Of a stretch of 64,000 nt of DNA, positions 42,212-50,852 are shown in pieces. Position numbers and translations under genes: made by a program. Source of the DNA: Deltaproteobacteria bacterium (lineage in GTDB: Bacteria > Desulfobacterota > DSM-4660 > Desulfatiglandales > HGW-15); assembly GCA_020060215.1 (NCBI GenBank), contig JAGVAP010000062.1, positions 26,541 through 90,540 on the forward strand, read 5' to 3'. A model generated the notes under the pieces. The model did no database searches and had not been told where the DNA came from. It saw only the letters and a program-made list of their open reading frames with translations. Within the stretch, counting starts at the first letter, position 1. The number at the start of each line of letters is the position of its first letter.

Positions 42212-42811
42212 ATGAAGAAAAATATACGGATCAAGACGTTACTGCTGATCGTTTTCGTGATGGCCGGATCGGTGATGGCGGCCTCCTACCCTGCGCTGGC
42301 AACCGAACGGTGGCAGGATATGCCTCCTCTGGTGCTCAGCGACTGTGTCGACATCGACAAGGTCCTCGCGCCGAATCCCCTCTCTTCCGAAGGGCACGAC
42401 TTCTGGATGGTCTTGAAGTACGAGGAGATAGACGAGGAGTCCGGCAGGAGGAAGGCCGGGCTTGGGGAGCAAAGCCTGAACATGTACCTGGTGACGGGGC
42501 TTGCATTGCTCGTGGACGAGGGTGTGGGGCTTCCCTACTACCAGTTTCTGATCGTGACCCAGACCAACGGAGGCACATCCGAGAAGATCGTTCAGCAGTG
42601 GCTCTTGTCGGACACCGATAACGACGGCAAGGTGGACAAGGCCAAATTCGAGCGAACCATATCGGGAAGCGAAGGGGAGACGATCCGTTCGGACAAGGTC
42701 GAGGTCCCCGACGATCAGGTTCGTAGTCTTCAGGGCTTCTTTGAGAGGGCCACGAGCGAAATCAACTCCAAGGCGGAGAACGGAACTTCAGAGCAGTGCC
42801 TCGTCAGCTGA
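42212..42811 (+). CDS. Exported protein with one EF-hand-like loop, paralogue 1
   Basis: 199 residues, signal peptide MKKNIRIKTLLLIVFVMAGS to about ALA. The mature part begins TERWQDMPPLVLSDCVDIDK and contains APNPLSSEGHDFWMVLKYEE, QSLNMYLVTGLALLVDEG, IVQQWLLSDTDNDGKVDKAK with a DxDxDGxxD calcium loop, and ATSEINSKAENG. It shares the overall layout and many residues with the gene at 43052, so the two form a tandem duplication. I do not recognise the family. Likely periplasmic or secreted. Confidence 0.75.
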   Translation: MKKNIRIKTLLLIVFVMAGSVMAASYPALATERWQDMPPLVLSDCVDIDKVLAPNPLSSEGHDFWMVLKYEEIDEESGRRKAGLGEQSLNMYLVTGLALLVDEGVGLPYYQFLIVTQTNGGTSEKIVQQWLLSDTDNDGKVDKAKFERTISGSEGETIRSDKVEVPDDQVRSLQGFFERATSEINSKAENGTSEQCLVS

Positions 42812-43051
42812 CACCGCTTGCGGGGGGATTCGAACACCATGAGAAAACCTGGCTGCCGGGCCCTCCCAGGGGGTCCATGTACGACTGTCTGGTTCTCTCG
42901 GCTGTTCCTCCCCTCTTTTTGCCCGAAGAATCAGACCGCCCTGAGGGCCGAATAAGGTTTTCCGTCTACATATTCCCCTCCCGTTAACCCTTATCCTCCG
43001 GGAAGAGCAAACCGCAACGCCCCGGAGAGGACGGGGAAAACAGGAGGCCTT

Positions 43052-43642
43052 ATGAAAAGTAGCTCGTGCATGCTGTGCCTTGTCATCCTAATGGCCGGAT
43101 TCACTTTCTTATACCAGGGTGGCTTGGCCCGGGCCGCGGAGTGGGAGGAACTCCCTCCGCTGATCTTTCAGGAGTTTGTGGAAGTCGAGACCGTCATTGC
43201 CCCGAACCCCTATTCCGAGGAGGAAAATGACTTTCTCGTCGTGACCAAATATGAAGAAGGAGAGAAGGCGGGCGGCGGCAGCGAGCCTCAAGGCCCACGG
43301 GCGCCTATGAAGTCCCTGAACATGTACCTGGTGACCGGTCTCCTGCTCATGGAGGGGGGAGATGTGGGGATACCTTACCACTCTTCCCTGATCGTGAGCC
43401 TCAGGAGTGCTGACCCGAAACCTCCGGGCCAGACCATTCAGCAGTGGGTCCTGTCGGACAGCGACGGCGACGGTGAACTGGACGAAGCGAGATTTCAGAA
43501 GATCACCACCACCGCCGAGGGGAACAAGGTTCGCTCCGGTCCCGTGGAGGCGCCCCAGGACGGAGTCCGGAAGTACCAGACGTACTATGAGGCGGCCAGC
43601 CGCGAGTTGAACAGCAAGGCGGATATCTCCCTGAGCGAGTAA
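43052..43642 (+). CDS. Exported protein with one EF-hand-like loop, paralogue 2
   Basis: 196 residues, ATG 43052 with AGGAGG upstream and a signal peptide ending near ARAA. Aligned blocks with paralogue 1 are EWEELPPLIFQEFVEVETV, APNPYSEEENDFLVVTKYEE, KSLNMYLVTGLLLMEGGDVG, IQQWVLSDSDGDGELDEARF and AASRELNSKADIS. The calcium loop is DSDGDGELD. The gap of 240 bases between the two genes carries no other gene. Family not recognised. Confidence 0.75.
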   Translation: MKSSSCMLCLVILMAGFTFLYQGGLARAAEWEELPPLIFQEFVEVETVIAPNPYSEEENDFLVVTKYEEGEKAGGGSEPQGPRAPMKSLNMYLVTGLLLMEGGDVGIPYHSSLIVSLRSADPKPPGQTIQQWVLSDSDGDGELDEARFQKITTTAEGNKVRSGPVEAPQDGVRKYQTYYEAASRELNSKADISLSE

Positions 43643-43764
43643 GGCCTTGGACGATTGGACTCGATGCCCGGGTGCTATGAAGAGGTGATCGGCCGGGATC
43701 CGCAGCATCCTGCTCCGGCATCTGTCGAGCACCAGGGAGGGAGCGTCCGGAATCGGAGGCCGGC

Positions 43765-44784
43765 TCAGACCAGATTGGGATGGGCTTGTTTGGGCCAGAG
43801 GGAAACGGGTTCCTCCAGTTCGGCCGAAAGGGCGAGCAGGAACTCGGTGACCGTACGGAACCGGTCTGCCGAAGGCCGGGCAAGCGCCCGCATTACCGCT
43901 TCGTCCAAGGTCTCGGTGACCTCGGCCCGGAGGGAACGAGGAGAAGGAGGGGGGCGGTCTCCGACCTGAGGGAACTTCTGCTCCGGTCCCCTGCGCGGTT
44001 CAGTGCCGTCGTAAACGGATTCGAAAGGCCAGCGTCCGGTGAGCAGTTCATAGAGGATCGTACCTAACCCGTATACATCCGCCCGGACATCCAGGGGAAG
44101 CCGCATGGCCTGCTCAGGCGACATGTAGGGGGCGGTACCGGGCGAGCTCCTGGGCGCCCGCTTAGGGTTGAGGGGCCGGGCGGTATCCATGTCCAGGAGA
44201 ACCGGCACCCCTTCCCGGAGAAGCAGGTTGGCCGGCTTGAGATCGAGGTGGAGGAATCCGGACCGGTGCATATGGGCGAGCCCGGCACCGGCGTGGATGG
44301 TGGTCCTGATCGCATCGGCCACGGGCATGCGACGGTCCGGGAGTCCCTCCAGGACATCCAAAAGGGAAGGTCCCTCAAGGTAATCCAGCAGCAGGAAGGA
44401 AAGACCCTCGTATTCCCCGCCCCCGAACACACGAACGATGTTCGGGTGGTGCAGTCTGCGGAGGATGCGATGCTCTCTCCGGAGAGCGGCCCGCGCGGTG
44501 CGCTTTTCGGCAGCCTCTTTGGAGAGGAGTTTACACGTGAGGGAGCACCATCGTTCCGCGCTCCACACCTGGTAGAGCTCACTCCAGTGCCCCACTCCCA
44601 GGTGTCCGATCACGGTGAGGTCGGACCCGATCCGGTCGCCCACGGCATACGAGTAGGGATGTACCGGAAGCGGCCCCCGTCGCCAGCGATAGACCTCGAG
44701 GAGTCCGGATTTTCTAGGCCGCGAGCCTCTTGTCCGCACAGTACCCTTGCCTGCTTCTCTTATCCGGTCATTGGACCGTTTCAC
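43765..44784 (-). CDS. Serine/threonine protein kinase, cytoplasmic
   Basis: 339 residues from GTG 44784, chosen because GGGAGG lies upstream; ATG 44871 in the same frame lacks a site. A Hanks-type domain follows a basic N-terminus: glycine loop GHLGVGHWSELYQVW, ATP lysine in CKLLSKEA, ALRREHRILRRLHHPNIV, catalytic loop HLDLKPANLLL (Asp and Asn present, the HRD arginine is Leu), metal site LLDMDTARP in place of DFG, activation segment SSPGTAPYMSPEQAM and DVRADVYGLGTILYELLTG. No transmembrane sensor follows. Most catalytic residues remain, so it is probably active. Confidence 0.88.
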   Translation of the reverse strand: MKRSNDRIREAGKGTVRTRGSRPRKSGLLEVYRWRRGPLPVHPYSYAVGDRIGSDLTVIGHLGVGHWSELYQVWSAERWCSLTCKLLSKEAAEKRTARAALRREHRILRRLHHPNIVRVFGGGEYEGLSFLLLDYLEGPSLLDVLEGLPDRRMPVADAIRTTIHAGAGLAHMHRSGFLHLDLKPANLLLREGVPVLLDMDTARPLNPKRAPRSSPGTAPYMSPEQAMRLPLDVRADVYGLGTILYELLTGRWPFESVYDGTEPRRGPEQKFPQVGDRPPPSPRSLRAEVTETLDEAVMRALARPSADRFRTVTEFLLALSAELEEPVSLWPKQAHPNLV

Positions 44785-44959
44785 CGGCGCCCGCCTCCCT
44801 CCCGGAAAAAGCCCTCTCCGGCCGAGATCATTCTGGTCGATCGACCCGCACGTGATAAATGGGAAGATCATGGTATTCCGAGGGGGGCTTTCGGCGAACA
44901 GTACAAGGTGCAGATGCAGCAGGACCGGAAGATTTTTCAGGAGCCCGCGCCCTCTCCTG

Positions 44960-45736
44960 TCAAAGGGCGGAGTAAGCGGTTCGTACGATTTCAGGCGAAT
45001 AGGTACGCTCAAGCCTGCGCACGATGAAGTGTCCCCGGGCGATGCCCTGGTAGTGATCCATGAAGACCAGATTCAGAAAAGCCCCCCCTGCCGCCCCCGC
45101 GACCGGCACCGCCTGGGCTGCAAGCTTTTCGGAGAGTGTTACGCCGAAACGGGAGGCGACCTGGCCGATGAACCTTACGATCGGCGGCGCACCGTGGTGT
45201 ACCATCCCTCTCCGGCCGATATACTGCGCAGCCTCCGAAACCGCCCTGGCCAGGGCCGTGCGGACCGCGAAATAACCCACCTCCGCGCTGTCATCGGCCC
45301 TCGCTCTCCCGCCCAGGGCGAACACCTCCATGCAGGCCAGTTTGGCCTCCGGGACGTGGATGTCCTCCCCCTGGCTCCTGGCGACGTCTGCAATGGACCG
45401 CAACATGATGGTCGTGGAGACCGGCAGCTCCACGGGGAGACCCGCAAGCCCCAAGGCACCGCCTCCTGCGCCCGCCGCAAAGACCGCGATCTTGTGGAAA
45501 AGGTCGGACGAAGGTCTCCATCCGCCGTGCATCGTCTTCAGGGCAAGATCCAGGGCTCGGTGCAGGGCGGCCTTGGTCGCCTCGCCCACCATGTCGGATA
45601 CCTTGAAAGGGAGGGCATCGATGCCGATCTCGACCGGCCTGCCTATTGCGCCTGCGATCTTCGCTGCCAGGCTGATATTCTCCAGGAGGTCCTTGGCATG
45701 GATAAGTTCCTCCAGATCCTTTTGAGCAATTTCCAT
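44960..45736 (-). CDS. EcsC family protein
   Basis: 258 residues from ATG 45736 (AGAGAGGAAG upstream); the frame is open further but unsupported. EcsC-type segments are IGRPVEIGIDALPFKVSDM, TKAALHRALDLALKTM, AVFAAGAGGGALGLAGLPVE, LPVSTTIMLRSIADVARSQG, EAKLACMEVFALGGR and PVAGAAGGAFLNLVFMDHYQ. The middle contains hydrophobic, glycine-rich stretches likely to associate with membrane. EcsC was named from the Bacillus ecs operon and its molecular role is not known. It lies 175 bases upstream of the kinase gene on the same strand. Confidence 0.88.
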   Translation of the reverse strand: MEIAQKDLEELIHAKDLLENISLAAKIAGAIGRPVEIGIDALPFKVSDMVGEATKAALHRALDLALKTMHGGWRPSSDLFHKIAVFAAGAGGGALGLAGLPVELPVSTTIMLRSIADVARSQGEDIHVPEAKLACMEVFALGGRARADDSAEVGYFAVRTALARAVSEAAQYIGRRGMVHHGAPPIVRFIGQVASRFGVTLSEKLAAQAVPVAGAAGGAFLNLVFMDHYQGIARGHFIVRRLERTYSPEIVRTAYSAL

Positions 45737-45963
45737 GGATCTTCCTCTCTTCCTGAAAAGGATAAGCCTGAAAAAGGAATTGTAAACCCAGGCCTGCGGC
45801 CGCTGCCGAATTGCGCCGCCAAAAACGCGGAAGTACGTCTCACGGGCGCTGTACGCGACACGTTGAACGTATCTCGTGACACGATGCTGTTCGGGTAAAG
45901 AGCGTTGCAGATGAAGCGGAGGGGGGGAGAAGCAAAAGGGGATTTCGGCCGCGCTACACCCGC

Positions 45964-47085
45964 CTAGACCGCTTCCCGATAGTGGTCCCACAGCCTTCGG
46001 AGATGCATGGCCGGATCCTCGATGTACTCCTCTCTTCCAACGTCGATGAACCCTTCGATCTTTTTCTTCTGTTCGGTCCGGTGCGCCGCCTTTGCCCATT
46101 CCTCCGCCCCCTCTTTGGGCTCCAGGAAGGAATGGAACAGTGCCGTCTCCTCCAGCCCGGGGTGCGAGGACCAGGGTATCTCTTTCCGAGTCCCCGGATC
46201 CGGATCGATCAGGCTCAACCAGTTGAGGCCGGATGTCCCCTGGGCGGAAAGGCGCAGGACCTCTTCCGCGATCAAGTCAGGGTCGCCGGCTCCACCCGAC
46301 AACCCCCACCCGACTTGCACCTCCAGAGGCTTCCCAAACAACCAGAGACCGATGGATGCAATAAACGAGGAAACCGTCATCTCGTCGGAGAGCCGCGCCT
46401 TCGAAGGGAGCCCCGGAATGCCGGCCGGGTCTCCCGCCACGCGGATGCCGTCGACCAGAGGGGCCAGGTGCAGGGCCGGCTCCGGGACCGTCAAGTCGGA
46501 CCAGCCAAGCCCCAGGTGGACGGCTATGGTCTCGTCCCGCTCGCGTATCTCGGCTACAAAGGACCTGAGCACGAACTCGGCCGGCTCAGGGCCGGGGCGT
46601 ACGGCTTCAAGAGCACGATCCAGCACCACCCAGCCGCTGAGGCATGGATGTCCGGCGACTGCCGACACCAGCTCCCTGAAGATCCGAATCCTCTTGCCGA
46701 TGAGCGGCGGATCGTTCCACCATTCCTGGAAATGCAGCCGCCGAAGGGTTCCGTCTACGAACACCGGGTTCGCCCGCGGGTCCCTGTAGCCTTTGACCAG
46801 GTAGGGAGGAGCCCAGTAGACGCCCATCAGCCTGGTGGCGGGCGCAACCAGCCATGCATTGAGTCCTGCCTCGGAGATCCGGTCCAGCGCAAGGACGAGG
46901 CCGTCGAGGAACTTCACGGTGGCACGGACGCTCCCCGAGATCGACTCCTCCAGCACGGGGAGATTCACGCGCTCGACCCCCAGGTCCCTGGCCGCCCTGG
47001 CCGCCTTCAGGAGTCTTTCCGGGTCGGGCGGCTCAAGCGACGCAAGCCCCCTGGCGGGGCATATGTAATCGGCGCTCAGGATCAT
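45964..47085 (-). CDS. Probable TIM-barrel protein (glycoside-hydrolase-like), function unknown
   Basis: 373 residues from ATG 47085. Upstream codons in the same frame are part of a palindromic repeat and are unlikely to be translated. Alternating strand/helix segments suggest a barrel: LLKAARAARDLGVERVNLPV, GLVLALDRISEAGLNAWLVA, IGKRIRIFRELVSAVAGHPC with LSGWVVLDRALE, RERDETIAVHLGLGWSDL, LVDGIRVAGDP, VQVGWGLSGGAGDPDLIAEE and GLNWLSLIDPDP. The motif order recalls beta-glycosidases, but a catalytic pair cannot be assigned. No signal peptide is visible. Confidence 0.62.
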   Translation of the reverse strand: MILSADYICPARGLASLEPPDPERLLKAARAARDLGVERVNLPVLEESISGSVRATVKFLDGLVLALDRISEAGLNAWLVAPATRLMGVYWAPPYLVKGYRDPRANPVFVDGTLRRLHFQEWWNDPPLIGKRIRIFRELVSAVAGHPCLSGWVVLDRALEAVRPGPEPAEFVLRSFVAEIRERDETIAVHLGLGWSDLTVPEPALHLAPLVDGIRVAGDPAGIPGLPSKARLSDEMTVSSFIASIGLWLFGKPLEVQVGWGLSGGAGDPDLIAEEVLRLSAQGTSGLNWLSLIDPDPGTRKEIPWSSHPGLEETALFHSFLEPKEGAEEWAKAAHRTEQKKKIEGFIDVGREEYIEDPAMHLRRLWDHYREAV

Positions 47086-47111
47086 TGGCGGTTCAAAGAT
47101 ATCGTATTGAG

Positions 47112-47165
47112 GAATCGCAAGCAGGGCTTGCTCCAGGGGTCTTTCATTCGGCGTTCGACGTTCCC
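47112..47165. repeat. REP-like palindrome (family A) with attached CGTCGAACG element
   Basis: GCAAGCAGGGCTTGCTCC plus the following TTCATTCGGCGTTCGACG is the reverse complement of the unit at 29479-29531. It fills the 58-base gap between the phosphatase and the barrel gene and supplies the last residues and stop of the phosphatase (GTSNAE, TGA). Confidence 0.78.
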
Positions 47166-49087
47166 TTCTCTTCCCCATTATACCTGATAACCATCAATGT
47201 GATATCGTCACTCTGGGGAACCCCTTCCGAGAAGCTGCCGACCTTTTCCATGATGCCGGAGACGATCTCCTTCAGGGAATTGCCGTTCATGGGGGCGAGC
47301 TCCCTGATCAGCCGTTCTTCGGAAAACAACGCTTCCTCCTTGTCCATGGCCTCGGTCACGCCGTCCGTATAGAGGAAGAGCGTGTCGCCCCTCCGGAGGG
47401 CCGTTCTTCGGGCTTTGTAGAGACAATCCTCCGCCACGCCCAGGGCGATGCCGCCCGTGGGCTGGAGCTTGATCACCTCCCCGGAAGCGGAAAGGAGCAG
47501 GGGAGGATTGTGGCCGGCATTGCAGTACTCCAGCTCCCCCGTTGAGGTATGAAGGATGCCGAGAAAGAGGGTGACGAACATCATGGATTCGTTGTCGAGG
47601 GAGAGATCCTGGTTGACGCGGTTCAGCACATTCTCCGGCGAAAGCCCTTTGGTGGCCTTGGTCTTGATCAAGGTCTTGGTCACGGCCATGAAGAGGGAAG
47701 CGGGGACCCCTTTCCCCGATACGTCCCCGACCACAAAGCAGAGATGATCGTCATCCATGAAGAAGAAGTCGTAGAGATCTCCCCCCACCTCCTTTGCAGG
47801 GGCGATGGTCGCCAGGATGTCGAACTCGGTCCTGTCGGGGAAAGGGGGGAAGTTCTTCGGCAGGATTCCCATCTGGATGTCGTGGGCGATCTTCAACTCG
47901 CTTTCGATCCTCTCCTTGGCCGCAGTCGTCTCCTTCAGCTCGGAGATGTACTGTTTGAGGGAGCTCTTCATGGTCCTGAAGGACTCGGCCAGGGTACCCA
48001 CCTCGTCCGCTGTCCTCACGTTCGGTATCCGGGCCTCCAGATCGCCGGTGGCGATCTGCCGGGCGGCCTTGGAGAGCGCCCTCAGCGGCCTGGTGATGGA
48101 GCCGGAGATCCAGACGATGATCAACAGGAGAAGCAGAAAACCGATCAGTCCGAGGGAGAGAACGGTCCGGTTGAGGCGCGTGATGTCCGACATCAGCTCA
48201 TCCTGAGGGAACAGGACGCCGAGGGACCAGCCGTTCGAGGGCAGGGGGGCATATCTCATCCAGCATTCCTTGCCGGTGAAGAGGCTGGGGAAGGGGACGT
48301 ATCCCGTCTTTCCCCGGATCATGCTTCTTCCCACCTCGCGCATCTTCTGATCACCCAGCTGTTCGGCCACCGTGAAGATGGTCTCATTCATGACCAGGCT
48401 GGACTTGGGATGGGTGATAAAAGTCCCGTTTTTCGAGATCAGGAACCCATAGCCGCTCTGAGCGATCTTGACGGACGCGACAATCTCCTTGAGCCAGTCG
48501 AGGGAGATATCCGCCGTGACGATCCCGGCCAGGACCCTACCGCCCGGGGCCCTCTTGTAGAACGGGACGGAAAAGGTGGCCATGATGATCCCGCCCGCCC
48601 CTTCGTCGAAGTAAGGCTCCGACCAAATCGGCGCATCCAGCTCCTTCGCGATCTGGTACCAGTCCCATGTGAAATAGTCGTACGGGATGTAGGTGAACTC
48701 GATCTTCCCATCCCGCTTGCAGTAGTAGGGCGCAAAGGTCCTCGCGTTTGCGCTGTACGCGTGGGGTTCGAACGCGATGGTCGCACCATAGATCTCCGCA
48801 TTCCTCTCTACGACGGCGCGGATCACGTTCATGACATCCCCGCCCTCATAGGAAAAGTCCTCCATGAAGATCGCGAGATTCTGGGGTACCTTCTCCACGG
48901 CCTTCAGGACCGAATCGATCCGGTTGACCGTGGACAGCGCGAGATTCTCCGCATTCCTTTCGATGTTCCGGGTGACCACCTGGCGGGAGATCGAATAGTA
49001 GTAAAAGAAGATCAGGGAAAAGATCACCGTGATGCCGGCCAGGATCCAAGCGCTTAGCCTGAGGGCGATTCCCCTGTTTCGAGTCAT
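47144..49087 (-). CDS. Cache-HAMP-PP2C (SpoIIE/RsbU-type) membrane phosphatase
   Basis: 647 residues from ATG 49087, which overlaps the preceding stop (ATGA). Layout: first membrane helix (LSAWILAGITVIFSLIFFYY), a periplasmic double-Cache domain (TVNRIDSVLKAVEKVPQNLA, PYYCKRDGKIEFTYIPYDYF, PIWSEPYFDEGAGGIIMATF, GYGFLISKNGTFITHP), second helix (LSLGLIGFLLLLLIIVWI), HAMP (ITRPLRALSKAARQIATGDL), a short coiled coil, and a SpoIIE-type phosphatase (KEVGGDLYDFFFMDDDHL, VVGDVSGKGVPASLFMA, YCNAGHNPPLLL, YTDGVTEAM, QSDDITLMVIRY with metal-binding aspartates). It should dephosphorylate the STAS protein of this operon in response to a periplasmic signal. The C-terminal GTSNAE is encoded by a repeat. Confidence 0.92.
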   Translation of the reverse strand: MTRNRGIALRLSAWILAGITVIFSLIFFYYYSISRQVVTRNIERNAENLALSTVNRIDSVLKAVEKVPQNLAIFMEDFSYEGGDVMNVIRAVVERNAEIYGATIAFEPHAYSANARTFAPYYCKRDGKIEFTYIPYDYFTWDWYQIAKELDAPIWSEPYFDEGAGGIIMATFSVPFYKRAPGGRVLAGIVTADISLDWLKEIVASVKIAQSGYGFLISKNGTFITHPKSSLVMNETIFTVAEQLGDQKMREVGRSMIRGKTGYVPFPSLFTGKECWMRYAPLPSNGWSLGVLFPQDELMSDITRLNRTVLSLGLIGFLLLLLIIVWISGSITRPLRALSKAARQIATGDLEARIPNVRTADEVGTLAESFRTMKSSLKQYISELKETTAAKERIESELKIAHDIQMGILPKNFPPFPDRTEFDILATIAPAKEVGGDLYDFFFMDDDHLCFVVGDVSGKGVPASLFMAVTKTLIKTKATKGLSPENVLNRVNQDLSLDNESMMFVTLFLGILHTSTGELEYCNAGHNPPLLLSASGEVIKLQPTGGIALGVAEDCLYKARRTALRRGDTLFLYTDGVTEAMDKEEALFSEERLIRELAPMNGNSLKEIVSGIMEKVGSFSEGVPQSDDITLMVIRYNGEEKGTSNAE

Positions 49088-50064
49088 GGCTCGCTGCGGT
49101 CCCTGTAGAATGAATCGAATGCCGGGATGGTATTGATCAATCCGCTGGCATGCAGGCTTGCCGCCACCCGGTGATAATCCCCGGAAAGGAGCCTTGTATC
49201 CACCTTCCCCCCCTCGGGCTGGATCATCAGGTCCTTCATCCTCTCCAGCATCCATCTCTGGTGGACCCTCGTGGCCGGGATGTATTCCCGCGTCAGGTTT
49301 TTCATGACCATGTCCAGGGTCTCCTCCATATTGGCGAATGCGGCAAGCCAGCCCTCCACGGAGCCCTTCACAAAGGCCCTGCAGGAGACGGGGTCCCGGT
49401 TGTAGCGGTCTTCCATGACGTAGATCCCGTCTTCCGGAAAATTCAGGCCATGTTCATGGAAGAAGAAGGTGGTCAGCTCTTCGGGGTTGAGCCCGCAAGC
49501 CAGGATGGTGTGGTATTCGTTGTACCACATGGCAGAGGCCACATCGACCCCGTCCCTCAGGAAAAGGTTCACGGAAAAGGACTGGGGGATGACCGACACC
49601 TCCAGCCCGTATTTCATGAAGAAGGCCTTCGGCTGCACCTGGAAGATGGGCCCCCAGAGCCCCACCTTTCTTCCGTTGATATCCCAGGCGCTCTGGATCC
49701 CGCTGGATTTCTTGGCGACCAGCATCAATGCGGAGCGGGGGAGGATCTGGCCGATGTTGAGCAGCTTCACTCCCTGAGAACGGGCCTGGAGGCCGGTGGT
49801 AAGCCACAGGGTGCCAAAGTCCGCCTTCCCGTCCTTCAACAGATCCAGTGGAGGGCTTTGAGGCCCCCCGGGGAGGATCTTCACGTCGAGGCCGTATTTC
49901 CTGTAGATCCCTTTTTCCGCTGCATAGTAATACCCCGCGAACTGCGCCTGGGGCACCCACTGGGGGATGAAGACGACCTTCTTCAGCTCCGTCTCGGCGC
50001 ACACCGGGACCGGCATCAGGAGTGCCGCCACCAGGGCGACAAGAACCGACCGTTTCATCGCCAT
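49084..50064 (-). CDS. NMT1/THI5-type periplasmic substrate-binding protein
   Basis: 326 residues from ATG 50064, whose start overlaps the stop of the upstream kinase (TGATG). Signal peptide MKRSVLVALVAALLMPVPVCA. The NMT1-like fold is indicated by VVFIPQWVPQAQFAGYYYAA, GIYRKYGLDVKILPGG, GKADFGTLWLTTGLQARSQG, VGLWGPIFQVQPKAFFMKYG, VDVASAMWYNEYHTILACGL and FPEDGIYVMEDRYNRD. Relatives bind pyrimidine precursors, nitrate, sulfonates or similar ligands for ABC importers. No permease or ATPase gene accompanies it; it is translationally locked between signalling genes, so it probably delivers a ligand signal to the Cache phosphatase. That role is inference. Confidence 0.88.
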   Translation of the reverse strand: MAMKRSVLVALVAALLMPVPVCAETELKKVVFIPQWVPQAQFAGYYYAAEKGIYRKYGLDVKILPGGPQSPPLDLLKDGKADFGTLWLTTGLQARSQGVKLLNIGQILPRSALMLVAKKSSGIQSAWDINGRKVGLWGPIFQVQPKAFFMKYGLEVSVIPQSFSVNLFLRDGVDVASAMWYNEYHTILACGLNPEELTTFFFHEHGLNFPEDGIYVMEDRYNRDPVSCRAFVKGSVEGWLAAFANMEETLDMVMKNLTREYIPATRVHQRWMLERMKDLMIQPEGGKVDTRLLSGDYHRVAASLHASGLINTIPAFDSFYRDRSEP

Positions 50065-50483
50065 CACTCACCCCTGCTTTTCCGGACGAGGAAGGTGAGG
50101 ATGTTCCGATCTCCCTCCCGGCGGTACCGCACCTCGTTCACCATCTTTCGGATGAGGAAAACCCCGAGCCCCCCTATCTTTCTCTCGGACAAGGGAAGGT
50201 CGATGTCGGGATCCGGCAGGGCGTGGAGGTCGAAAGGGATGCCGGTGTCCTCGAACTCGATCATCAAAGGGTCTCCGCCTTCCGTCACGCAACGGACCTC
50301 CACCTCCCCCGGTTCCCGGGCAGGAAAGCCGTGCTTGAAGATATTGACCAGGGCTTCTTCTGCGGCCACTTCGATCTCACGGATCCGCTCTTCGGAAAAG
50401 CTGCTCTCTCTCGCAGAACCGGAGATGAACTCCAGGATCCGTTCGAGGTTTCCCAGTCTGGCGGGCAAGCGGAGTGTTTTCAT
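50064..50483 (-). CDS. RsbW/SpoIIAB-type anti-sigma kinase (HATPase)
   Basis: 139 residues. The GHKL ATPase motifs are IREIEVAAEEALVNIFKHGF (N box), MIEFEDTGIPFD (G1) and SERKIGGLGVFLIRKMVNEV (G2). Proteins of this size bind a sigma factor or other target and phosphorylate the partner STAS protein. In the operon it sits between the STAS gene (33 bases upstream) and the binding protein. The target sigma factor or effector is not in this window. Confidence 0.9.
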   Translation of the reverse strand: MKTLRLPARLGNLERILEFISGSARESSFSEERIREIEVAAEEALVNIFKHGFPAREPGEVEVRCVTEGGDPLMIEFEDTGIPFDLHALPDPDIDLPLSERKIGGLGVFLIRKMVNEVRYRREGDRNILTFLVRKSRGE

Positions 50484-50516
50484 AAGCGCCTTTCGACGGT
50501 CTCATCCGTCCGGCGT

Positions 50517-50852
50517 CTAGCCGAGCCTGCTGCGGGCCTCGCCCACGGAATCGAAGATGGGAATGATGGCGCCGAATCCGGACACCTCGAACACCTCCTT
50601 CACCACACTCTTGAGAGAGGTCAGGAAGAGCTTTCCCTCTTTCCCTTTCAGCTTCTTCGTAGCAGCCAGGATCACCCTGAGCCCGGCGCTGCTGATGTAA
50701 TCCAGCTGTCCTAGATCGAGGATCAGGGATCTTTCCCCTTCCGCAATCAGTCGATCCAGTTCCTTCTCCATGTCAGGGGAAGATACGGCATCGAGCCTGC
50801 CCCGGACCGAAACCACGGTTGCATTGCCTTCTTTAGAACTGGTGATCTCCAT
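50517..50852 (-). CDS. STAS-domain anti-sigma factor antagonist
   Basis: 111 residues starting with MEITSSKEGNATVVSVRGRL. STAS motif with the phosphorylatable serine in LDYISSAGLRVILAATKKLK (Ser55 by comparison with RsbV). AAGGAGGAG precedes ATG 50852. It is the first gene of the partner-switching operon. In the standard cycle the kinase phosphorylates it, the PP2C phosphatase reactivates it, and the unphosphorylated form captures the kinase and releases its target. Confidence 0.93.
   Translation of the reverse strand: MEITSSKEGNATVVSVRGRLDAVSSPDMEKELDRLIAEGERSLILDLGQLDYISSAGLRVILAATKKLKGKEGKLFLTSLKSVVKEVFEVSGFGAIIPIFDSVGEARSRLG

Noticed and set aside
42826..42846. TTCGAATCCCC-like element (minus strand) suggesting a tRNA T-arm
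   Set aside because: The flanking bases do not form a T-stem and no acceptor or anticodon arm is present.
45737..46099. Upstream extension of the EcsC gene
   Set aside because: It overlaps the barrel gene in another frame, and ATG 45736 has a good ribosome-binding site and gives the normal family start.
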